Source: JBOGEN01 sp050743265
GTDB lineage: Bacteria > Actinomycetota > Actinomycetes > JBOGEN01
Reading direction: 5' to 3'
DNA length: 11,689 nucleotides
Assembly: GCA_050743265.1 (NCBI GenBank)
Contig: JBOGEN010000004.1
Location: forward strand, 1 to 11,689
Positions 7,154 to 11,321 of this stretch are shown here, piece after piece. Made by a program: the position numbers and the translations under genes. The stretch's first letter is position 1. Each line of letters starts with the position of its first letter. The notes beneath the pieces are model-generated. The model was given only the letters and a program-made list of their open reading frames with translations. It did not search any database and was not told where the DNA came from.

Positions 7154-7784
7154 GGTGCCGCCGGGCAGGGCGGGCCGGATGTGGCTGCAGCACCGCCTCC
7201 AGGTGGCCCATCGCGGCGCGAGGCTGCTCGACCAGAAGCTGCGCATCCTGCGCGGCGAGCAGGAGCGGTTCACCCTGTTGACCGCCCGTACCGGCCAGGC
7301 TTGGGAGGCCGCCTGCCGTGAGGCGGACACCTGGCTCGTCCGCGGGGCGATGCTCGGAGGGCAGCGGGCGCTCCGGCTGGGACGGCCCGAGGCACACGCA
7401 ACCGTGGACGTCTCCTGGGCGAGCGCGATGGGCGTCCGCCACCCGGCGGACGCCCGCTGCGTGCTGCCCGAGCCCGATCCGACGTCCGCACCGCTCGGCA
7501 ACACCGCGCTCTTCCACGCACAGGACGCGTACCGTCGTGCGGCCCAGGCCGGTGTCGACCATGCCGTCGCGCAGGCGGCCCTCCGCGTGGTCGACGCCGA
7601 GGTGACGGCGACGCGGCGTCGGCTGCGCGCCGTCGAGGACCGATGGGTGCCGCAGCTGGAGGCGGCACTTGCCGAGGTCGAGCTCGGCCTCGAGGAGCTC
7701 GAGCACGCCGAGGGCGTGCGGCTGCGGTGGGCAGCGGGACGCAACGCGACCCACGCAGGCGCGGGTGAGGAGCGGCCGCCATGA
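7137..7784 (+). CDS. ntpD: A/V-type ATPase subunit D (central shaft coiled coil)
   Basis: A 215-aa protein that forms the long antiparallel coiled coil turning inside the A3B3 head. The N-terminal helix matches the family (GRMWLQHRLQVAHRGARLLD followed by QKLRILRGEQERF, compare the usual LKLARRGHxLLKxKRD pattern). The C-terminal helix is VVDAEVTATRRRLRAVEDRW through to about residue 195, with the conserved RRLRAVE region. The middle (about 85-125) is the more variable globular part. I chose the ATG at 7137 because GGAGG at 7124-7128 lies eight bases upstream. A GTG at 7128 would add three residues but overlaps that site. The gene overlaps the end of B and is itself overlapped by the UspA start (ATGA at 7781-7784). 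It completes the set of nine ATPase subunits. Confidence 0.92.
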   Translation: MPRLRRVPPGRAGRMWLQHRLQVAHRGARLLDQKLRILRGEQERFTLLTARTGQAWEAACREADTWLVRGAMLGGQRALRLGRPEAHATVDVSWASAMGVRHPADARCVLPEPDPTSAPLGNTALFHAQDAYRRAAQAGVDHAVAQAALRVVDAEVTATRRRLRAVEDRWVPQLEAALAEVELGLEELEHAEGVRLRWAAGRNATHAGAGEERPP

Positions 7785-8239
7785 CCGTGCCGTCTCTCGA
7801 CCGGATCCTCGTCGCGGTCGACAACTCTCCCGCCGCGCTGGCTGCTGTCCGTACGGCGGCGCGGCTCGCGGCCGTCCACGCGGCACGGGTGCGGGTGGTG
7901 CACGTCTTGGGTGACGATGAGCTGGTGCAGGCGCTCGTCACCATGGGCAGGGACGGCACGCTGCGCGAGCGCCGCAGCCGCGAGGCCGCGGCACTGCTCG
8001 GGCACATGGCCTCGATCGCCCGCCGTGCAGGCGTCCAGGTGGACACGGTGGATCTCGACGGGGAGGCCGCGCCACGGATCCTCGAGCAGGCCCGGGACTG
8101 GCAGGCGGACCTGCTGGTCATGGGGAGGTCCGACCGTCGCGGGCCGGGCCAGCCCTATGTCGGCACGGTCACCCGTCATGTACTCGAGTTCGCCGAGCGC
8201 CCGGTGCTCGTGGTGCCGCAGCCGGCCGCGGCGCGATGA
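7781..8239 (+). CDS. Universal stress protein A family, coupled to the ATPase operon
   Basis: A 152-aa single-domain Usp. The N-terminal strand is DRILVAVDNSPAALAAVRTA, with the family Asp14. The helix AARLAAVHAARVRVVHV follows. The C-terminal nucleotide region is DLLVMGRSDRR (112-120), GTVTRHVLEFAERPVLVVP (128-146). The ATP-type Usp motif is G-x2-G-x9-G-(S/T). Here the first Gly (115) and the last Gly-Thr (128-129) are correctly spaced, but the second Gly is Asp118, so ATP binding is plausible but not certain. The start is the ATG at 7781, with GAGGAG at 7767-7772, and it overlaps the D stop as ATGA. Usp proteins act in stress and dormancy responses, often with ATP or AMP bound. Co-translation with the ATPase suggests, as inference, sensing of nucleotide state or control of the enzyme. 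Confidence 0.9.
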   Translation: MTVPSLDRILVAVDNSPAALAAVRTAARLAAVHAARVRVVHVLGDDELVQALVTMGRDGTLRERRSREAAALLGHMASIARRAGVQVDTVDLDGEAAPRILEQARDWQADLLVMGRSDRRGPGQPYVGTVTRHVLEFAERPVLVVPQPAAAR

Positions 8240-8250
8240 CGGCGCTGGCC

Positions 8251-8278
8251 GGGCTGGCACCGTTCACGGTGCTGGCCC
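8251..8278 (+). terminator. Probable terminator hairpin after the ATPase/usp operon
   Basis: Twelve bases (8251-8262, GGGCTGGCACCG) pair with 8267-8278 (CGGTGCTGGCCC) around a TTCA loop. As RNA the stem is fully paired with two G-U pairs. It starts 11 bases after the usp stop. There is no run of T after it, so it is the GC-rich, U-less type common in actinobacteria. It could also simply act as a 3' stabiliser. Confidence 0.6.
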
Positions 8279-8397
8279 CTCCTGGTGGCGCGAGGGCGTG
8301 TGCCGGGGCCTGGTCAGCGCGAGCCGGGGGAAGCGAAAGCGCTCGCCGGAGCCGAGCAGGCGCGACGCACAGCGGAGGGGGGAACGGATGGTCGGGC

Positions 8398-8421
8398 GGT
8401 CCTGACGGGATTTGAACCCGT
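8398..8421 (-). tRNA. 3'-end fragment of a tRNA gene, likely attachment-site core (attR-type)
   Basis: Read on the - strand this is a perfect T-arm, ACGGG-TTCAAAT-CCCGT (8421-8405), followed by a seven-base acceptor 3' strand CAGGACC (8404-8398). The matching 5' acceptor strand (GGTCCTG) is not found within the next 150 bases upstream on the - strand, and the bases preceding the T-arm do not fold as a normal variable loop and anticodon arm. It is therefore a remnant and not a working tRNA. A 3'-end remnant facing a phage region is the usual footprint of tyrosine-integrase insertion into a tRNA gene. The ending most resembles actinobacterial tRNA-Asp as I recall it, but that identity is weak. 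Confidence 0.7.
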
Positions 8422-8433
8422 TCCGGGCAGGTC

Positions 8434-8469
8434 GCTGACCTGCCGGTTTGACAACAACCGCAGGTCAGC
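8434..8469. repeat. Imperfect inverted repeat, 15/14-base arms around a 7-base spacer
   Basis: Left arm 8434-8448 (GCTGACCTGCCGGTT) is the reverse complement of 8456-8469 except for one extra C. The spacer is TGACAAC. The heptamer GCAGGTC also occurs at 8427-8433, so a competing hairpin 8427-8443 is possible. TTGACA (8448-8453), a good -35 sequence, straddles the left arm and spacer. It lies between the tRNA remnant and the first small phage gene. It may be part of the attP core/arm, an operator, or an RNA hairpin; I cannot tell which. Confidence 0.55.
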
Positions 8470-8478
8470 CCTTGGCAC

Positions 8479-8508
8479 TTGACCACACTGTGTGTCCAGC
8501 AGTAGCCT
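8479..8508 (+). promoter_or_regulatory. Weak candidate promoter for the small phage gene block
   Basis: TTGACC (8479-8484), an 18-base spacer and TAGCCT (8503-8508) make a possible vegetative promoter about 20 bases before the GTG repeats. The -10 box matches the consensus only at its first two bases and its last. An alternative -35, TTGACA at 8448-8453, has no good -10 at the usual distance. Confidence 0.25.
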
Positions 8509-8520
8509 GTAGTTCAGGCC

Positions 8521-8540
8521 GTGCTACAACGGTGCTACAA
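8521..8540 (+). repeat. Two tandem GTGCTACAA copies, candidate integrase arm sites
   Basis: GTGCTACAA occurs at 8521-8529 and again at 8532-8540, an 11-base period (about one helical turn). It lies about 100-140 bases from the tRNA remnant, a typical distance for arm-type binding sites of tyrosine integrases or for excisionase sites. The second copy contains the possible GTG start of the first small gene. Confidence 0.4.
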
Positions 8541-8783
8541 AAGGATCAAGGAAATTCGGGGGCGATCTGCGGTGGGAGCCGAGGCCACGAACACCCGTAC
8601 CGGCCACTTCGGCATCCCCCAGCGCGGCACCGGCTGCGCGAGCCCTGCCCGGCGTGTGACGCGCTGGCCCTGGCCCGCTACGACGGCGAGCCGCGGGTGT
8701 CGTGCGACCGGCGGGCGGGAGGATGCGGGGCATCATGGGACGAGGACCAGTGGCCCAGGTTCGCGGAGGTGGTCGGGGCGTGA
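8532..8783 (+). CDS. Small zinc-ribbon phage protein (start uncertain)
   Basis: Starting at GTG 8532 it would be 83 aa. The convincing part is the C-terminal half. PCPACD (Cys39, Cys42), then ALALARYDGEPRVSC (Cys58) and GGCG (Cys65) make a four-cysteine zinc ribbon, followed by SWDEDQWPRFAEVVGA. The same CPxC...VxC...C...W-x-E-x2-(Y/W) pattern ends many actinophage proteins of unknown function, which are usually nearer 150-200 aa. The N-terminal 37 residues here look unlike a folded domain and no ribosome binding site precedes the GTG. An alternative TTG start at 8448 lies inside the inverted repeat. The gene may therefore be a truncated remnant whose front was lost near the att site. Its stop overlaps the next start as GTGA. 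Confidence 0.55.
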   Translation: MLQKDQGNSGAICGGSRGHEHPYRPLRHPPARHRLREPCPACDALALARYDGEPRVSCDRRAGGCGASWDEDQWPRFAEVVGA

Positions 8784-8911
8784 GCGAAAAGAGCACGTTC
8801 CTCGTGCTGCGGCCCGTCGAGTGGGTGATCGACCATCCCAGGATCGGCCTCTCGCTGGCAGGCGCCTACCTCGGGCTCATCGTCCTCCTGGCCTGGCTGG
8901 GCGCACGGTGA
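8780..8911 (+). CDS. 43-aa single-TM membrane protein
   Basis: The GTG at 8780 overlaps the previous stop (GTGA), and the stop overlaps the next GTG (8908) in the same way, which supports a real small gene. Residues 1-20 are polar (VSEKSTFLVLRPVEWVIDHP). Residues about 23-40 are one hydrophobic segment (IGLSLAGAYLGLIVLLAW), ending GAR. I do not recognise a family. Single-TM microproteins in this position in phages can be lysis accessories or superinfection-exclusion proteins, but nothing in the sequence decides this. Confidence 0.55.
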   Translation: MSEKSTFLVLRPVEWVIDHPRIGLSLAGAYLGLIVLLAWLGAR

Positions 8912-9084
8912 CCCCGCTCACGCTGGCCCAGGCCGCCGAGGTCGTCGGCCTGTCCGTGCGCACCCTCGAGGGCTGGGTCGCCGCCGGTGACACGTACGCC
9001 GAGGTCGACTTCGACGAGGACACCCGGCTGCGGGGTGGCGGCGCTACGCTGCCCGTACGGTCGGCAGATCGGGGGGCGTCATGA
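8908..9084 (+). CDS. 58-aa helix-turn-helix protein
   Basis: The N-terminal half, LTLAQAAEVVGLSVRTLEGW, is a compact helix-turn-helix of the MerR/excisionase type (A-A-E-x-V-G-x-S-x-R-T-x-x-x-W). It is followed by VAAGDTYAEVDFDEDTRLRG, which could form a short wing. The remaining residues look unstructured. GTGA and ATGA overlaps couple it to both neighbours. Short HTH proteins like this are common in actinophages as excisionases or regulators. A position within 700 bases of the att remnant makes an excisionase role worth considering, but the match is to the fold only. Confidence 0.65.
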   Translation: MTPLTLAQAAEVVGLSVRTLEGWVAAGDTYAEVDFDEDTRLRGGGATLPVRSADRGAS

Positions 9085-9452
9085 CCGGCACGAAACGCGC
9101 CGTGGCCGACGTCGCGCTGGCCATCGCCGCTGTGGTGGCGTGGGTGGTCGTGCTCAGGGGCCGTCTGGACGACATCGAGCGGTGGGACGCGGAGGCGTTC
9201 GGGGAGCGTTTCGCCCTGCCGAGCGTGCTCACGATCGCAGCGGTGGCCCTGCTCGTCGCGCGCCTGCGTCGTGGGCGGTTCACTGTGCCCGCGCAGCGTC
9301 AGCCGGACCGCTCCGAGGTCCTCGCCTGGCTCGACGAGCGGCAGCCCGCTAGCCGGGGCCAGGCGGTCCGGGGTCTGCGGCAGCAGTGGCCCGGCATGAC
9401 GGGCCTGGACGGCGCGAGCACGTACGACGAGTGGCGGCGTGAACGAACGTGA
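9081..9452 (+). CDS. 123-aa protein with two membrane segments and a cytoplasmic tail
   Basis: The ATG at 9081, with GGGGGG at 9071-9076, overlaps the previous stop. Hydrophobic segments are at about residues 7-25 (ADVALAIAAVVAWVVVL) and 47-61 (PSVLTIAAVALLVAR), joined by an acidic 20-residue loop (DDIERWDAEAFGERF). Positive residues after the second segment (RLRRGR) suggest that the ~60-residue C-terminal tail stays in the cytoplasm. The tail contains SEVLAWLDERQP and ends STYDEWRRERT. I do not recognise a family. The layout is compatible with a phage membrane protein affecting superinfection or lysis timing, but this is not shown. The end overlaps the next GTG by four bases. Confidence 0.6.
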   Translation: MTGTKRAVADVALAIAAVVAWVVVLRGRLDDIERWDAEAFGERFALPSVLTIAAVALLVARLRRGRFTVPAQRQPDRSEVLAWLDERQPASRGQAVRGLRQQWPGMTGLDGASTYDEWRRERT

Positions 9453-9754
9453 CGACCTTCGTGACTTTCCTGCAGGCGAGGCTTGACGACGAGTACATGG
9501 CAGCCCGCGACGAGTTCGTCGAGCAGGCCGGCGGCGAAGCCAACCGAGAGGCCGCCGAGGCGGCATTCGAGAGGACGCTTGCAGCGAGCGCGCTGCAATT
9601 CAACATCGCAGTCCGCCAGGCCGGGGTCGCGGTACTCGGGTCGGCTCCGGCTGGCCGGCGGCACCTCGCTCGCCGCGGGGCTAGGTACGCAGACCACCCG
9701 GACTACGAGCCTTCGTGGTCGGCGGCTGGCGAGACGACGGAGCGGCGCGCGTGA
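9449..9754 (+). CDS. DUF6221-like phage protein
   Basis: A 101-aa protein starting at the GTG at 9449 (overlap with previous stop). The start TFVTFLQARLDDEYMAARDE matches the N-terminal pattern FLxARLDEDE of DUF6221 proteins, and GARYADHPDYEPSW near the end matches their C-terminal YADHPDYxxxW. The central part is a helix (EANREAAEAAFERTLAASAL) without the cysteines that some members carry there. DUF6221 proteins are small, frequent in actinobacterial phages and prophages, and have no known function. The stop overlaps the start of the following gene, so it is part of the same coupled block. Confidence 0.65.
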   Translation: MTTFVTFLQARLDDEYMAARDEFVEQAGGEANREAAEAAFERTLAASALQFNIAVRQAGVAVLGSAPAGRRHLARRGARYADHPDYEPSWSAAGETTERRA

Positions 9755-10038
9755 TGGCTCGCCTCAGGGGGCTCCTCGGGCTCCCGGAGCGTCGGGAGGT
9801 ATCGCATGCCGACCTCGGGCCGGAGTGGCCGCTCACGGTCGAGTCGGGGGAGGTCTGGCGCTACCCGGACGGAGCCGTGCTGTTCGTTCGGGAAGGGACG
9901 CGCTACGCCGTCAACGGCGCCGGGAAGCGAGTGAAGGGTGCGGTCGACCTGGAGCCCGTCTGGGCCGAAGCCAGTGAAGGCCTCCGAAGGGACGTCGGCC
10001 CCCTCCTCGACCTCGCCGAGCGCGCGCGACCGGCCTGA
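9754..10038 (+). CDS. DUF2511-like small protein
   Basis: A 94-aa protein if it starts at the ATG at 9754. A GTG at 9751 would add one residue and overlap the previous stop. The core is recognisable: DLGPEWPLTVESGEVWRYPD, then GAVLFVREGTRYAVNG and a C-terminal DLEPVWAEA. This follows the DUF2511 pattern WPLTVxSGxL...V.F....GxxYAVNGxA...G...IxPIWA. Secreted members of that family have signal peptides and cysteines. This one has neither (it begins MARLRGLLGLPERREVSHA), so it is probably cytoplasmic. Function is unknown. It is the last gene of the + strand block and is followed ten bases later by a strong terminator hairpin. Confidence 0.7.
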   Translation: MARLRGLLGLPERREVSHADLGPEWPLTVESGEVWRYPDGAVLFVREGTRYAVNGAGKRVKGAVDLEPVWAEASEGLRRDVGPLLDLAERARPA

Positions 10039-10047
10039 GAACGCCGA

Positions 10048-10081
10048 AGAGCCCCGCCCCCTTCGTGAGGGGCGGGGCTCT
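10048..10081. terminator. Bidirectional terminator hairpin between converging genes
   Basis: AGAGCCCCGCCCC (10048-10060) and GGGGCGGGGCTCT (10069-10081) form a perfect 13-bp stem with an 8-base loop (CTTCGTGA). It sits between the + strand gene ending at 10038 and the - strand gene ending at 10100, so it can serve both. It has no long T run on either side, only the A/T bases at the stem foot. Confidence 0.85.
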
Positions 10082-10099
10082 CGTGCGGTGCGGTGCGTG

Positions 10100-10189
10100 T
10101 CAGGCGAGTGTCTGTAGTCCCTGGATGACCAGCCAGGCCAGGACGACGCCGAGGGTGATGGCGGCGACCTGCGCTCCGAAGGCGCTCAC
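10100..10189 (-). CDS. 29-aa single-TM peptide at the end of the lysis module
   Basis: The GTG start overlaps the stop of the upstream holin candidate (GTGA, 10186-10189). The whole peptide is essentially one membrane helix: VSAFGAQVAAITLGVVLAWL then VIQGLQTLA. There are no charged residues. Coupling to the holin gene and the terminator right after it support a real gene. Its size leaves room for chance, and no ribosome binding site is seen. A role as an accessory holin, antiholin or spanin-like partner is inference from position. Confidence 0.45.
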   Translation of the reverse strand: MSAFGAQVAAITLGVVLAWLVIQGLQTLA

Positions 10190-10392
10190 GGCTCGTCCGC
10201 CGTGACCACGGGGCTGACCTTTCGCCGGGCCAGGAACGCGGCCACGAGCGGCGCCGCCACGGAGACCAGCGCCGCGACGGCATCGACCACGGCGTCGTCG
10301 ACCTGGTAGCCGGTGACCGCCGCGACGACCACCACGAGGGCGGCCAGGACGCCGCGTACGGCGACGGGCTCCGGTGTCTTGTGCTTGCTCAC
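10186..10392 (-). CDS. Two-TM holin candidate
   Basis: A 68-aa protein with GTG start, preceded by a strong GAGGAGGG site on the - strand (plus 10396-10403). The N-terminus is charged (VSKHKTPEPVAVR). Hydrophobic segments are at about residues 14-29 (GVLAALVVVVAAVTG) and 38-56 (AVAALVSVAAPLVAAFLAR). An acidic turn (YQVDDAVVD) joins them and a basic/polar tail follows (RRKVSPVVTADEP). This is class II holin-like, and its position directly after the endolysin supports membrane permeabilisation at lysis. Holins share little sequence, so the call rests on topology and context. Its start overlaps the endolysin stop. Confidence 0.7.
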   Translation of the reverse strand: MSKHKTPEPVAVRGVLAALVVVVAAVTGYQVDDAVVDAVAALVSVAAPLVAAFLARRKVSPVVTADEP

Positions 10393-11321
10393 GTGCCCTC
10401 CTCGACGGTGACGGTGACCCGGTCGACCCGGGCGGCGATGTCGGCGGCGAGGGCCTTGCGGTCCTCCTCGGACAGTCCGGAGTCGGCGGCCAGCTGCGCG
10501 AGGTCCTTGGTGATCTCGAGCGTGCGGGTCGTGGTGACATGTGTCTGGCGCAGTCGCGCCCCGAGCGCGTAGTCGCGCCCGAGCGCGTCCTCGCCGAGCT
10601 TGCGGTCGAGGAGGCGCTCGACGATGCGGTCGAGCACGGCGGGCTTGGCGAGCGCGTCCTCGAGTGCCGCCTGGACCTCGGCCTTGGTTGCCATCTCGTC
10701 CCACTCCTGTCGTTGTCCGAACCGGTAGGTGGCGGGGCCGAGGCGCAGCGCCTGCGCGACCTCGCCCCGGGCGTCGCCGCGCCATGACATGTCGATCTTT
10801 CGGCGGGTCCACTCCCGGTGGTGGATCACCGACCGGCTGGACCACCCGTGTGCCTTGCACAGCACTGCGGCTGTCCGGACCGTGGCATCGATCTGCCGGT
10901 CCTCGTAGCGGCCGTGGGTACCGGGGTGCTGGACCTCGATCCCCCAGAAGTGCGCGTTGCCGTCGACACTCTCGTCGTTCGGAGAGGGCAGGGTCCGCGC
11001 CTCGTTGAGGACCGCGCGGAGCACGTCGCCGTCACCGGTGCCGGCGTGGTTGGCCCGCCCGTACCCGATCACGTACACGGCGCCGTCGGCGCCGATGGAG
11101 AGCTGGCACAGCGGGCCAGGGAGGTCCGAGCGGCCGATCCGCAGGAGGCGGACCTGGGAGTCGGCCGATCCCGAGGAGGCCGTGTGGTGGAGCATCACGC
11201 CGCGTGGGTTCCAGGGGCCGACCTGGTTGCGGTTGTGGGTGCGCCACTGGCCGACCTCCACCACGTGGAGCCCGGCGGCGCGGAGGGAGTCGAGCAGCTT
11301 GGCGGGTGAGATGAGGCTCAT
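10389..11321 (-). CDS. Phage endolysin, N-acetylmuramoyl-L-alanine amidase (Amidase_2)
   Basis: A 310-aa protein. Residues about 20-180 form the zinc amidase domain that cuts the bond between MurNAc and the peptide stem of peptidoglycan. GVMLHHTASSGSADSQVRLL carries the first zinc histidine (His45 by alignment to I-H-Y-T). NHAGTGDG (91-98) and HFWGIEVQHPG (124-134) are the conserved middle, and VIHHREWTRRKIDMSW has the second histidine (His167 or 168), Lys175 and Asp177. These are the usual zinc and catalytic positions. Residues about 205-310 are a helical, charged C-terminal region (EVQAALEDALAKPAVLDRIV and after) without LysM or a known wall-binding repeat. The ATG start has GGAG seven bases upstream and overlaps the upstream stop as ATGA. 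There is no signal peptide, so release needs the holin encoded next. Confidence 0.93.
   Translation of the reverse strand: MSLISPAKLLDSLRAAGLHVVEVGQWRTHNRNQVGPWNPRGVMLHHTASSGSADSQVRLLRIGRSDLPGPLCQLSIGADGAVYVIGYGRANHAGTGDGDVLRAVLNEARTLPSPNDESVDGNAHFWGIEVQHPGTHGRYEDRQIDATVRTAAVLCKAHGWSSRSVIHHREWTRRKIDMSWRGDARGEVAQALRLGPATYRFGQRQEWDEMATKAEVQAALEDALAKPAVLDRIVERLLDRKLGEDALGRDYALGARLRQTHVTTTRTLEITKDLAQLAADSGLSEEDRKALAADIAARVDRVTVTVEEGT

Noticed and set aside
6767..8260. A 497-codon open frame on the - strand opposite B, D and usp
   Set aside because: It mirrors three well-supported genes and has an antisense-like composition.
8320..8345. Small AGCG-AAAG-CGCT hairpin downstream of the operon
   Set aside because: Only a 4-bp stem; too short to call against the GC-rich background.
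8398..8470. A complete tRNA gene on the - strand
   Set aside because: The T-arm and 3' acceptor strand are present, but there is no matching 5' acceptor strand or D-arm, and the bases before the T-arm form a 7-bp hairpin incompatible with a normal variable loop. Treated as a remnant.
8285..8482. Short + strand frame of about 65 codons between usp and the phage genes
   Set aside because: It crosses the tRNA remnant and inverted repeat, has no coupling to neighbours and no protein-like pattern.
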